Notes: a model not told the origin generated them from the letters alone. 38,603 bases of DNA from an uncultured Oscillospiraceae bacterium (GCA_934675115.1 CAKUPH010000010.1:1-38603); one strand, 5' to 3'; shown: positions 16,228 to 23,722, numbered from the stretch's first letter. Numbers and translations are program-made.

Positions 16228-17652
16228 TTAACCGATCAGAGAGACAAAGCCGGTGGCCAGAGGGATGCCGAGGGCGAGGACAAGAATGACTTCCGTCACG
16301 GAAAAGACCGCAGTATAAGTATAGGTGTGCTTGGAGTTGACCAGCCATTCCTTGTTGCTGAACAGAATGGCGGAGAAGGGAGAGGCGGCGGGGGTGATGA
16401 AGGCGGTGCCGAGGATGGTATACATCATCAGCATGCACACGACGGTGGTATCCATCCCGGAGGAGGCGGCGAAGGCGGCCAGAACGGGCTGCATCAGGAT
16501 GGCGATGACCAGACTGTTGCAGATGTTGGTGAGGATAAAGCCGGCCAGCAGGAAGATGATGGTGAAGGAGATGGGGCTCAGGCTGCTGAACATGGGGTTG
16601 AGGACATAGGACAGGAAGGCGGTGATGCCGGTGTCCGCGCTGGTGAGGGCGCCGCCCAGATAGATGGCGGTGGCGCACATGAAGTAGGTGCTCCAGCTGA
16701 TGTTCTTGACCACGGCGGGCAGGTCCATGGCGGGCTTGCCCTGAATGCGCAGCGCGCCCAGCAGCGCGCAGGCAAAGACGCACAGGCCCACGGAGTTGGC
16801 GGACAGGAAGGCGACCCAGCCGATGGTCTTGGGCAGCACGCAGGGCAGGAGCAGCAGCACCACCAGCACCACGAAGCCCCAGGAGAGGACCTTCTGCTGG
16901 ACGGACATGGGGGGCAGGGGGTTCTTTTCCTTCAGCATGTCGATGTTGATGTTCTTCAGGCGCTCCACGTCGGGCCGCAGGATGAACTTGGCCACCAGCA
17001 CCAGCGCGGCGCACAGGACGATGCCCAGCAGGACCACGGTGCAGAGATAGGTGGCGCTGTTGATGAGGACGGCGCCGCCGGGCAGCTCAGCCGTCAGTGT
17101 GGCGTAGTTGCCGATGAGCAGCAGGATATTGCCCATGTAGGGCGGAACAGGGAAGCCCAGCAGGGTGGAAGCCGCCACAAGGATGACCGCAATGGTGGGG
17201 TACTTCTCGCCCTTCTGGTAGCCGACCTCCTGAAATACGTCATAGAGCACGGGCCAGAAGATGAAGATGGGCGCCCAGGCGGAGACGAAGGCGGAGATCA
17301 GGAAGTAGCCGAGGCAGATGACGAAGGTGAACAGCCAGGGCTTGCCGTTGATGCTCTTCCGGGTCAGGAAGAAGCGGGCCATATAGGTGGTGATGCCGTT
17401 GGTGTGGAGCGCTTCACCGATGACCATCATGAACAGGGTCTGCACCACGACGGCGTTGCCCATCCACGACACCAGAACGTTTGACATTCCGTCGTAGCCG
17501 AGGAAGCCCAGCGCGACCACGGCCATGATGCTGGCCCAGAGGGGGTCTACGGTGGACCAGAGGTACAGCGTGCCGAGAAAGACGCCGAGGACCATCATGC
17601 CGACGGAGGTGACCTCCGGCAGACGGATGGGCAGCAGCTGGAAGCCGAACAT
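16228..17652 (-). CDS. SLC13/DASS-like membrane permease, 5' end out of frame
   Basis: A polytopic membrane protein with about 11-12 hydrophobic helices; repeated motifs near ITPAASPFS and AFVSAWAPIFIFWP resemble the divalent anion:sodium symporter/ArsB-NhaD superfamily. In an operon with a sulfatase it could import an organic sulfate ester or move sulfate. The frame given starts at an internal ATG (17652) with no ribosome-binding site. In the same frame, 18 further codons upstream encode a natural-looking first membrane helix but contain no start codon and stop at a TAA at 17709-17707. The good start, ATG at 17707 behind AAGGAGG, is one base out of frame because of an A6 run (17693-17698); five As would join them. 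As sequenced, the gene may be silent, phase-variable or mis-sequenced. Confidence 0.82.
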   Translation of the reverse strand: MFGFQLLPIRLPEVTSVGMMVLGVFLGTLYLWSTVDPLWASIMAVVALGFLGYDGMSNVLVSWMGNAVVVQTLFMMVIGEALHTNGITTYMARFFLTRKSINGKPWLFTFVICLGYFLISAFVSAWAPIFIFWPVLYDVFQEVGYQKGEKYPTIAVILVAASTLLGFPVPPYMGNILLLIGNYATLTAELPGGAVLINSATYLCTVVLLGIVLCAALVLVAKFILRPDVERLKNINIDMLKEKNPLPPMSVQQKVLSWGFVVLVVLLLLPCVLPKTIGWVAFLSANSVGLCVFACALLGALRIQGKPAMDLPAVVKNISWSTYFMCATAIYLGGALTSADTGITAFLSYVLNPMFSSLSPISFTIIFLLAGFILTNICNSLVIAILMQPVLAAFAASSGMDTTVVCMLMMYTILGTAFITPAASPFSAILFSNKEWLVNSKHTYTYTAVFSVTEVILVLALGIPLATGFVSLIG

Positions 17653-17707
17653 GATGACCAGACCGATGATTGAGTTGATGATGATTGACCGATTTTTTCG
17701 TGTCCAT
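17653..17707 (-). other. Out-of-frame 5' end of the permease gene with A6 run
   Basis: The codons directly above 17652 read RKNRS then IIINSIIGLVIM, the start of a membrane helix. The ATG at 17707, 11 bases after AAGGAGG (17725-17719), reads MDTKKS and then leaves frame. Removing one A from the six at 17698-17693 would give MDTKNRSIIINSIIG continuous with the permease. Confidence 0.7.
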
Positions 17708-17768
17708 TACGAATCATTCCTCCTTTTGTGTGTGTCAACGAAATCTATAGGGGAATTGCGTCTGCCTG

Positions 17769-17797
17769 TTGACAAAATTGATTATATCTTTTACAAT
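17769..17797 (+). promoter_or_regulatory. Promoter of the LysR-anSME unit
   Basis: TTGACA at 17769-17774 and TACAAT at 17792-17797, spacer 17 bp, 73 bases before the LysR ATG. It overlaps the divergent promoter of the permease gene. Confidence 0.8.
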
Positions 17798-17809
17798 CGA
17801 TGTTGTAAA
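17781..17809 (-). promoter_or_regulatory. Divergent promoter of the permease-sulfatase operon
   Basis: On the minus strand, TTTACA at 17804-17809 and TATAAT at 17781-17786 with a 17-bp spacer. It shares its DNA with the LysR-anSME promoter, so the two directions may compete. Confidence 0.75.
17790..17809. promoter_or_regulatory. Palindromic operator in the divergent promoter
   Basis: TTTACAATCGATGTTGTAAA, two perfect 7-bp arms around 6 bases, covers the -10 of the plus-strand promoter and the -35 of the minus-strand one. This is a likely binding site of the adjacent LysR protein. A further dyad, AATGAT-N11-ATCATT, lies at 17828-17850. Confidence 0.6.
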
Positions 17810-17869
17810 TGCATTGATTTTTGACTAAATGATACGCAAAATAAATCATTGCGCAGCGGAGTGGTGAGG

Positions 17870-18772
17870 ATGGAAGACGCGCAGATCATTTATTTTCTGG
17901 AGACGGCGAAGGACCTGAATTTTACGGCGGCGGCCCGGCGGTGCTTTATTTCCCAACCGTCCCTGAGCCGGAACATCGCGCTGCTGGAGCAGGAGCTGGG
18001 CGTCAAGCTCTTCAAGCGGGACAACCGCAACGTCCAGCTGACCAAGGCGGGGGAGTATATCCGGCAGGAGTTCGAGCTGCTCATCGCCCAGAAGGAGCGG
18101 ATGGTGCGGCAGGCCCGCTTCCTGAGCAACGAGCGGCACGGTTCGCTGCGGGTCGGGATACAGGACAACCTGTGGAGCGTGCCGGCCATCGCGAAGCTGC
18201 TGCCCGCGTTTTTGAAGGAGCAGCCGAGCATCGAGGGGCTGTTCAGCGTCCACAGCTACGAGACCATGTACCAGATGCTCCAGAGCGGCGGGCTGGACCT
18301 GATCTTCTGCAAGCAGTTCACGGATTATCAGCTGCGGAATTATTCCGTGCTCCAGATCATGGAGTGCACCCCCGCGCTGGTGGTCAACCGGGAAAACCCG
18401 CTGTCCCGGGCGGAGCGCGTGACACTGGCGGACCTGAAGGACGAGAAATTTATCGTGCTGGAGCAGAGCGTGAACCGCTTTGCCTATTCGTCGCTGATCG
18501 ACACCTGCCGGAAGGAGGGCTTCCTGCCCAACGTGAGCTGGTTCGTCAACACCAACGCCGCCCGGGTCCTGTACGTCAACCTGAATCTGGGCGTGACGCT
18601 GATGGACATGGAGACGGTCCTGCCGTCCACCATGGACGCCGTGGTGAAGGTCCCGCTGGTCTCGGATGGGCTGGAGCCGGTGGGGATCTACGCGGTCAGC
18701 CTGAAGTACCCGGGCAATCCGCTGGTACAGAGCGTTTTTGATTTTTTGAAGAGCCGCCCGGAGCTTTGCTGA
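17870..18772 (+). CDS. LysR-family regulator of the sulfatase locus
   Basis: A 300-residue LysR-type regulator. The helix-turn-helix is in the first 60 residues (FLETAKDLNFTAAARRCFIS, QPSLSRNIALLEQELG, then KLFKRDNRNVQLTKAG) and the effector-binding domain fills the rest. The ATG at 17870 has GGAG about 8 bases upstream; a TTG at 17849 would add seven residues. It is divergent from the permease-sulfatase operon, with overlapping promoters and a palindrome between them, and is followed 29 bases later by the anSME gene. The layout argues that it autoregulates and controls sulfate-ester use; the inducer is unknown. Confidence 0.92.
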   Translation: MEDAQIIYFLETAKDLNFTAAARRCFISQPSLSRNIALLEQELGVKLFKRDNRNVQLTKAGEYIRQEFELLIAQKERMVRQARFLSNERHGSLRVGIQDNLWSVPAIAKLLPAFLKEQPSIEGLFSVHSYETMYQMLQSGGLDLIFCKQFTDYQLRNYSVLQIMECTPALVVNRENPLSRAERVTLADLKDEKFIVLEQSVNRFAYSSLIDTCRKEGFLPNVSWFVNTNAARVLYVNLNLGVTLMDMETVLPSTMDAVVKVPLVSDGLEPVGIYAVSLKYPGNPLVQSVFDFLKSRPELC

Positions 18773-18801
18773 CACGGCGGGGATCGAAGGAGAATATGGT
18801 T

Positions 18802-19914
18802 ATGGATACGGTAAGCGTGCTCATCAAGCCGGCGTCGGGCCGGTGCAATCTGCGGTGCAAGTACTGCTTTTACGAGGATGTGTCCGGCCTGCGCAGCGAG
18901 CAGGATCTGGGCCTGATGACGGAGGAGACGCTGGAGGAGCTGGTGCGGCAGGCCATGGAGCTTGCGGACCGGCGGGTGAGCTTCGCCTTTCAGGGTGGGG
19001 AGCCCATGCTCCGGGGGCTGGCCTTTTACGAGAAATTCATGGAGCTGGAGAAAAAATACCGGAAGTCCGGTGTGCTGGCGGAGCACTCCATCCAGACCAA
19101 CGGCACCCTCATCGACGAGGCGTGGGCGGATTTTTTCCGGGAGAACCGCTTTCTGGTGGGTATTTCGCTGGACGGCACCCGGTCCCTCCACGACATGAAC
19201 CGGGTGGACGTAAAAGGAAAGGGCACGTGGGCCGCGGTGGAGCGGGCGCTGCGCCTGCTGGAGAAAAAGCAGGTGGAGTACAACATCCTGTGCGTCATCA
19301 CCGGGGCTGCCGCCCGGCGGGGGCAGGCCATTTATCAGAGCCTGACGGGCCTTGGCTGCCGCTATCTGCAATTCATTGCCTGCCTTGATCCTATGGAGGA
19401 GGAGCGGGGGCAGCGGCCCTTCTCCCTGACGCCGGAGCGGTACGGCACGTTTCTCAAGACGGTATTCGACCTGTGGTACCGGGACTGGGAGCAGGGCAAT
19501 TACGTCAGCGTCCGGCTGTTTGACGACTATGTGCACCTTCTGGCGGGCCAGCCCGCCAGCGCCTGCGCGTCCAACGGCGTGTGCGGGCAGTATTTCGTGG
19601 CGGAGGGGGACGGCAGCATCTACCCCTGCGACTTTTTCGTGCTGGACGAGTACCGCATGGGCAGGCTGGGAGAGCAGACGCTGGCGGAGCTGGCGGACAG
19701 TCCGGCGGCCCGGGAATTCTGCGCCTGCGGCCGGGGCGCGCCGGAGGAGTGCGCCGGGTGCAGGTGGCTGCCTCTGTGCGGCGGCGGCTGCCGCCGGGAC
19801 TGGATCGGGAACAGCCGCAACTACCACTGCGCCGCCCTGAAGAGCTTCTTTGAGTACGCCTATCCCCGGCTGGAGCACATTGCCCGGCTGGAGCGCCGGA
19901 TGATGGGACGGTAA
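18802..19914 (+). CDS. Anaerobic sulfatase-maturating enzyme (radical SAM, SPASM)
   Basis: Converts the Cys (or Ser) of the sulfatase C/S-x-P-x-R motif to formylglycine in the cytoplasm without oxygen. The 370-residue protein has the radical-SAM C-x3-C-x2-C at Cys15, Cys19, Cys22 (CNLRCKYC), FQGGEPML, a TNGTL strand, and a Cys-rich C-terminal SPASM domain (from ASNGVCGQY through YPCDFF to CAGCRWLPLCGGGC) that binds two further Fe-S clusters. The ATG at 18802 lies 9 bases after AAGGAG; the ATG at 18796 is too close to it. It is co-transcribed with the LysR gene. Both sulfatases in the window are of the Cys type, consistent with it being their activator. Confidence 0.93.
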   Translation: MDTVSVLIKPASGRCNLRCKYCFYEDVSGLRSEQDLGLMTEETLEELVRQAMELADRRVSFAFQGGEPMLRGLAFYEKFMELEKKYRKSGVLAEHSIQTNGTLIDEAWADFFRENRFLVGISLDGTRSLHDMNRVDVKGKGTWAAVERALRLLEKKQVEYNILCVITGAAARRGQAIYQSLTGLGCRYLQFIACLDPMEEERGQRPFSLTPERYGTFLKTVFDLWYRDWEQGNYVSVRLFDDYVHLLAGQPASACASNGVCGQYFVAEGDGSIYPCDFFVLDEYRMGRLGEQTLAELADSPAAREFCACGRGAPEECAGCRWLPLCGGGCRRDWIGNSRNYHCAALKSFFEYAYPRLEHIARLERRMMGR

Positions 19915-19924
19915 TTGAATCAAA

Positions 19925-19963
19925 AACAGGCCCCCACCGGGTCTGAACCGGTGGGGGCCTGTT
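19925..19963 (+). terminator. Hairpin after the anSME gene
   Basis: A 16-bp perfect stem (19925-19940 with 19948-19963) 10 bases after the stop. The T run is short on the plus strand and better (TTTTTG) on the minus strand, so it may act in both directions. Confidence 0.65.
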
Positions 19964-20078
19964 ATGCATGGAGTGCGTTCCGCCCCAGCAGGCGCGGAGC
20001 GCTTGCGGCGTTCGGAATTGTGCGCTTTTTTGTGCGCTTTTCTCTGTGGGCAGGCTGCAAATACTTCCGGAAAATACA

Positions 20079-20115
20079 AAAAAGTTCTGAATCCATAAAG
20101 AATTCAGAACTTTTT
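20079..20115 (-). terminator. Terminator of the tRNA operon
   Basis: A 14-bp stem (20102-20115 with 20079-20092) ending in a T run on the minus strand, immediately after tRNA-Val. Confidence 0.88.
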
Positions 20116-20116
20116 G

Positions 20117-20192
20117 TGGTGGAGACTACAGAACTCGAATCTGTGACCTCTTGCGTGTGAAGCAAGCGCTCTACCGGCTGAGCTAAGCCTCC
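20117..20192 (-). tRNA. tRNA-Val (anticodon CAC)
   Basis: The minus strand folds as a complete cloverleaf of 76 bases: acceptor GGAGGCT with AGTCTCC, anticodon loop TTCACAC (CAC), T-loop TTCGAGT, and encoded CCA. Confidence 0.95.
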
Positions 20193-20198
20193 ATATAT

Positions 20199-20273
20199 TG
20201 GTGACCCGTACGGGACTCGAACCCGTGTTACCGCCGTGAAAGGGCGGTGTCTTAACCGCTTGACCAACGGGCC
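20199..20273 (-). tRNA. tRNA-Glu (anticodon TTC)
   Basis: Cloverleaf of 75 bases on the minus strand: acceptor GGCCCGT with ACGGGTC, anticodon loop CTTTCAC (TTC), T-loop TTCGAGT, encoded CCA. It lies 6 bases upstream of tRNA-Val. Confidence 0.95.
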
Positions 20274-20304
20274 ATATTGCCCATGGTGGGCGGAACTTTG
20301 GGGG

Positions 20305-20337
20305 ACCTGAAGAAGCGGCGGTGCCGCTTCTTCAGGT
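20305..20337 (-). other. Perfect hairpin directly after tRNA-Met
   Basis: Two 15-base arms (20323-20337 and 20305-20319) around a 3-base loop, starting one base after the encoded CCA of tRNA-Met. No T run follows, so it is more likely a processing or protection element than a terminator. Confidence 0.7.
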
Positions 20338-20338
20338 T

Positions 20339-20415
20339 TGGTAGCGGCGACTGGATTCGAACCGGTGACAACTCGGGTATGAACCGAGTGCTCTAGCCAA
20401 CTGAGCTACGCCGCC
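20339..20415 (-). tRNA. tRNA-Met, elongator type (anticodon CAT)
   Basis: Cloverleaf of 77 bases on the minus strand: acceptor GGCGGCG with CGCCGCT, anticodon loop TTCATAC (CAT), T-loop TTCGAAT, encoded CCA. The GTAGCTCAGTTGG D-arm and a paired acceptor end fit elongator Met rather than initiator; a lysidine-modified Ile tRNA is less likely. Confidence 0.92.
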
Positions 20416-20441
20416 ATAAATCACCCAACAGGGCAAGGGTT

Positions 20442-20470
20442 AGTATAACCGATTTCCGGGAGCTTGTCAA
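20442..20470 (-). promoter_or_regulatory. Consensus promoter of the tRNA operon
   Basis: TTGACA at 20465-20470 and TATACT at 20442-20447 on the minus strand with a 17-bp spacer, 26 bases above tRNA-Met. Confidence 0.88.
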
Positions 20471-20523
20471 GGGAAAAATCAAGTTTTTTTGCCCGGTTAG
20501 CGGGGAGGGGGGCGGAACGGAAA

Positions 20524-20555
20524 GCGCGCCCCGGGCAAGGAGCCCGGAGGCGCGC
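20524..20555 (-). terminator. Probable terminator of the dipeptidase-Mrp operon
   Basis: An imperfect GC-rich stem-loop (about 13 bp) just past the Mrp-like stop, with only TTTCC following on the minus strand. Strength is uncertain. Confidence 0.5.
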
Positions 20556-20561
20556 CGCGCG

Positions 20562-21425
20562 TCACTTTTCGGGGATGAGGGACGCCACGTGGTCGGCCAG
20601 CTCCTGGGCCAGCTCGCCCATGGCGGGGGTGATGAGGCCGCCCTGAGCGGTGGCGAGCTCCGGGGACAGGGGCAGGGCGAAGTTCACGCACTTGGCTCCC
20701 AGATCCAGCCGGGGAGCCAGATGGGCGCCGCCGTCCAGCGACTTGTTCTCCACATAGGCCACCGGAGAGGACAGGAACATCCGGGTCATGGCCACGCAGC
20801 GGCGGATGGGGTCCACCGCCACCTCGGAGGGCTCGCCTACGATGATGGTGCCGTCCATGGGGAAGGCGGTGAGCAGGTTCAGGGGCACGTCCCCCGCACC
20901 GGAGGGCATGTCGATGAGAAACACGTCGTTGTCCTCGCCCCAGTCGCCGCTGGTGTAGAGGTAGTTGACCACATTATAAATATCGCCGCCGGGCCAGAGC
21001 ACCGGTTCGGAGGGGTCGTCGGCGATGAGGGAGTAGCTGAGCAGCTTGAGATTCGGCGTCACCTGCACCGGCTCCACCTTGCCGTCGCCGCCGGTGACGG
21101 GGCCTCTGGCCCCCAGCAGCAGGGGCATGGACGCCCCGGGCAGGTCCGCGTCCAGCACGGCCACCTTCAGCCCCCGGCCGGCCAGATTCCGGGCCAGCAG
21201 GGCGGTGACGGTGGATTTGCCGGTGCCGCCCTTGCCGGAGGTCACGGCCAGCAGGAGCTTGGCGAACTTGGGATAGGCGTTCTTGCTGCAGTCGCTCTCG
21301 CAGGAGCCGCAGTCACCGTGGCAGCCGCCCTCCCAGATGTCCTCGATCTGCTGGTTCAGCTCGTCGTACATGTCAGGGGTGATCTTGTCAAAATTTGCGG
21401 GGTCGAGAAAATCCTCGGGCTTCAT
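20562..21425 (-). CDS. Mrp/NBP35-family P-loop ATPase
   Basis: A 287-residue deviant Walker-A ATPase of the Mrp/ApbC group, which carries Fe-S clusters to apoproteins. Walker A is GKGGTGKST at 64-72, with LDADLPG and FLIDMPSGAGDVPL later. The N-terminus holds a Cys cluster (Cys35, Cys39, Cys42, Cys46 in CHGDCGSCESDC). The C-terminal C-P-x-C that usually bridges the dimer is absent: where VENMSxxxCPxC is expected the sequence reads VENKSLDGGAHL. It may be a divergent carrier using the N-terminal cluster, or an ATPase with another job. AAAGGAGG lies 7 bases before the ATG. It is the last gene after a YheO-type regulator and a dipeptidase, 30 bases from the latter. Confidence 0.88.
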   Translation of the reverse strand: MKPEDFLDPANFDKITPDMYDELNQQIEDIWEGGCHGDCGSCESDCSKNAYPKFAKLLLAVTSGKGGTGKSTVTALLARNLAGRGLKVAVLDADLPGASMPLLLGARGPVTGGDGKVEPVQVTPNLKLLSYSLIADDPSEPVLWPGGDIYNVVNYLYTSGDWGEDNDVFLIDMPSGAGDVPLNLLTAFPMDGTIIVGEPSEVAVDPIRRCVAMTRMFLSSPVAYVENKSLDGGAHLAPRLDLGAKCVNFALPLSPELATAQGGLITPAMGELAQELADHVASLIPEK

Positions 21426-21455
21426 GAAAGGCCCTCCTTTGTCAGTGTTGGTGGT

Positions 21456-22859
21456 TTATTCGCCGCACAGATCCACGATGATGTGGGCGAACATCTTGGC
21501 GGACACCATCAGGTCGGAGATGCGGGCGCGCTCGTCGGCGGCGTGGAGATGGGTGTCGAAGCCGGGCAGGGTGCAGCCGAAGGCCACGCCGCCGGGGATC
21601 TCGTGGACGTAGGTGCCGCCGCCGGTGGACAGGCACTCGCCCTTCAGGCCGGTGTACTCCTCGTAGCGCTTGAGCAGCGTCTGGACGAAGGGGCTGTCCT
21701 CGGGGGTGTGATGAGGGGAGGACTGCTCGCCGGAGAAGGTGAAGCCGCGGCCCTCAAAGGCGGCGCGGGCCACGTTCAGGCAGTTCTCCTCGGTGGCGCA
21801 CAGGGGGACGCGGCTGTCGAACCGGCCCTCCAGCCCGGTGTCATTGACCTCCAGCAGGGTGAAGGCCACGGTCAGGGGGCCGGCCACCGGCTCCTCCTGA
21901 GCGATGCCCAGCGCCTTGCCCAGATAGTCGCCGTGGGGCAGAAGCTCGTTGATCTGGCTCAGGGCCTCCTTGCAGGGGCCTTCGGCCAGCGGCAGGGCGC
22001 ACAGCAGTGCCACGATGCCGGTGACGGGGTTGTTGCCGCCCTCGGGCCACGCGGCGTGGGAGCCGGAGCCCTTGGCGTGGATGACGGTAAGACCGTCCTC
22101 CACGGTGTAGGAGAACTGGATGCCGGTGCGGGCGGTGATGTCCCGGGCGTAGGGCACCATGTCGGCGGCGGGGATGCCCTCAACGGCGGCGGAGGCGTCG
22201 CCGGGGAGAACGTTGATGCGGAAGCCGCCGTGGAGCCAGCGCAGCCGGGGCAGAGTCTCCTGCACGGGCCAGCTCTTGGAGAACACGGGCTTGAAGCCGC
22301 CCTTCTCGGTGTTGATCACGGGGAAGCCGGAGTCGGGGGAGAAGGTGGAGGGGGCATAGGGGTTCCGGGCGAAGTACCACGCGATGTCGCCGGAGCCGGA
22401 CTCCTCGTTGGTGCCCATGATGAGACGGCAGTTGGCCTTCAGGGGCACGCCCAGATCCTTCACGGCTTTCATGGCCAGCATGGAGGCCACCACGGGGCCC
22501 TTGTCGTCGTCGGTACCCCGGCCGAAGATCATGCCGTCCATCACCTTGGGGGAGTAGGGCTCGGTGACGGTCCAGCCGTCGCCGGGGGCCACCACGTCCA
22601 GATGGCCCAGAATGTGGAGCTCGTCCGGCTTATCGCACAGGTCGGCGGTGCCCACGTAGCCCTCGTGGTTCTTGGTGATGAGGCCCCATTCGTCAGCCAG
22701 CTTCAGCGCCTCGTCCAGTGCGGCGGCGGGGCCGGGGCCGAAGGGCGCGCCGGGGGCGCTCTCGCCCTCCGCGCTGTCGATGGACACCAGACGGCACACG
22801 GCGTCCACGAGGACGGATTCCTTGTCGGCAAAATATTGCTCGATCAGCTCTTTGTTCAT
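21456..22859 (-). CDS. Sapep-family Mn-dependent dipeptidase (M20, PepV-like)
   Basis: Cleaves dipeptides with two metal ions in the cytoplasm. Over 467 residues it has the M20 metal ligands: His86-x-Asp88 (GHLDVV), the Asp in GRGTDDDKGP near 117-119, the Glu152-Glu153 pair in NEESGSGD, and a His in a late THLHAADER stretch. A lid domain with HAAWPEGGNNP is present. The ATG at 22859 has AAGGAG 11 bases upstream and follows the regulator's stop by 16 bases. Substrate preference cannot be told; its place behind a YheO-type regulator suggests control by an amino acid or related nutrient. Confidence 0.93.
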   Translation of the reverse strand: MNKELIEQYFADKESVLVDAVCRLVSIDSAEGESAPGAPFGPGPAAALDEALKLADEWGLITKNHEGYVGTADLCDKPDELHILGHLDVVAPGDGWTVTEPYSPKVMDGMIFGRGTDDDKGPVVASMLAMKAVKDLGVPLKANCRLIMGTNEESGSGDIAWYFARNPYAPSTFSPDSGFPVINTEKGGFKPVFSKSWPVQETLPRLRWLHGGFRINVLPGDASAAVEGIPAADMVPYARDITARTGIQFSYTVEDGLTVIHAKGSGSHAAWPEGGNNPVTGIVALLCALPLAEGPCKEALSQINELLPHGDYLGKALGIAQEEPVAGPLTVAFTLLEVNDTGLEGRFDSRVPLCATEENCLNVARAAFEGRGFTFSGEQSSPHHTPEDSPFVQTLLKRYEEYTGLKGECLSTGGGTYVHEIPGGVAFGCTLPGFDTHLHAADERARISDLMVSAKMFAHIIVDLCGE

Positions 22860-22875
22860 GGTGAAGATCGCTCCT

Positions 22876-23532
22876 TTATTCTTCTGTGTCGGCTGCGTCG
22901 GGCACGGTCTGCCCGGACAGCTCTCCCAGGTATTTATATACTGTGTAGCGGGACACGCCGAGGTGCTTCGCCACATAGGGGACGGATTTGCGGAAGGAGA
23001 AGGCGTTGCGCTGCTCCAGCATGGCGATGACGCGCATCCGGTCCTTCTTGGTCAGGGAACCCACGGGCTTGCCCAGCGTGTTCAGGCACTGGTCGAACAG
23101 CCCGGCCAGCTGCTTGGAGTCCCCCTCCTGCCACAGGGCGGACTGGAGGTCGGACTGGGCGCTCATCAGGTCCACGAGGATGCGGTTGGCGAACACCAGC
23201 GACGTGTAGTCGAAGTTGATGCCCAGCGCCAGATTGTAGTCCTCGCCGATCATATGGAAGGTGGACGACTTGGTCTGCCGTCCGTCGGGGGTGGTGGCGG
23301 CCAGATTCACCTGATCGGTGGTGGCGGCCTGCTCCCCCAGCTCAAGGCCGATGCCCATGATGTCCATGGTGGAGCCTACCTCCCGGCCGGAAACATGGCC
23401 GTTGTAGATGGACAGGATGGGGTGGGTGGGCACGCCCATGTCGTGGACAAGGGTCTCGCAGGACGAGCCGAACATCTCGGCGATCCCCCGGGCGGTGCGG
23501 TCCAGAAATTCAAAGGCTTCATCACGGGTCAT
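22876..23532 (-). CDS. YheO/DauR-type regulator (PAS-like plus HTH)
   Basis: A 218-residue regulator with an N-terminal YheO PAS-like domain (FGSSCETLVHDMG, SIYNGHVSGREVGS) and a C-terminal helix-turn-helix (FRKSVPYVAKHLGVSRYTVY). Members of this family control D-amino-acid or other amine catabolism. The start at 23532 has AAGGAG 10 bases upstream. A promoter, TTGCTA-17-TACAAT, lies at 23572-23600. It leads an operon with the dipeptidase and Mrp-like ATPase, so peptide-derived signals are a reasonable guess. Confidence 0.9.
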   Translation of the reverse strand: MTRDEAFEFLDRTARGIAEMFGSSCETLVHDMGVPTHPILSIYNGHVSGREVGSTMDIMGIGLELGEQAATTDQVNLAATTPDGRQTKSSTFHMIGEDYNLALGINFDYTSLVFANRILVDLMSAQSDLQSALWQEGDSKQLAGLFDQCLNTLGKPVGSLTKKDRMRVIAMLEQRNAFSFRKSVPYVAKHLGVSRYTVYKYLGELSGQTVPDAADTEE

Positions 23533-23571
23533 GGCGCGGCGGCTCCTTCGATAAATCATATACTTCTGCTT

Positions 23572-23600
23572 ATTGTATCGTCCCGCCCGCAAAATAGCAA
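23572..23600 (-). promoter_or_regulatory. Promoter of the YheO-dipeptidase-Mrp operon
   Basis: TTGCTA at 23595-23600 and TACAAT at 23572-23577 on the minus strand, spacer 17 bp, 39 bases before the ATG. Confidence 0.72.
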
Positions 23601-23674
23601 GGGGTTCCCGGAAAGTATCCCACAAAAAACCTACTGAAATCGTCGAAAAAAGGGGAACCGAAAAAAACGGGGGA

Positions 23675-23712
23675 AAAAAGAGCGGCGGGAGCGCGGTTCG
23701 CGCTCCCGCCGC
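23675..23712 (-). terminator. Terminator of the amino-acid ABC operon
   Basis: A perfect 14-bp stem (23699-23712 with 23682-23695), 3-base loop, then TCTTTTTT on the minus strand, shortly after the ATPase stop. Confidence 0.92.
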
Positions 23713-23722
23713 CGGGAAATGC

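Noticed and set aside
17414..17707. 97-codon frame from the ATG at 17707 as a separate small protein
   Set aside because: It has the good ribosome-binding site but after the A6 run it runs inside the permease gene out of frame, giving Arg/His-rich nonsense. It is better explained as the shifted start of the permease.
19925..20470. CRISPR array or integrase attachment site in the tRNA region
   Set aside because: The repeats are tRNA arms and terminator stems; no spaced identical repeats, no integrase gene and no duplicated tRNA end are visible.
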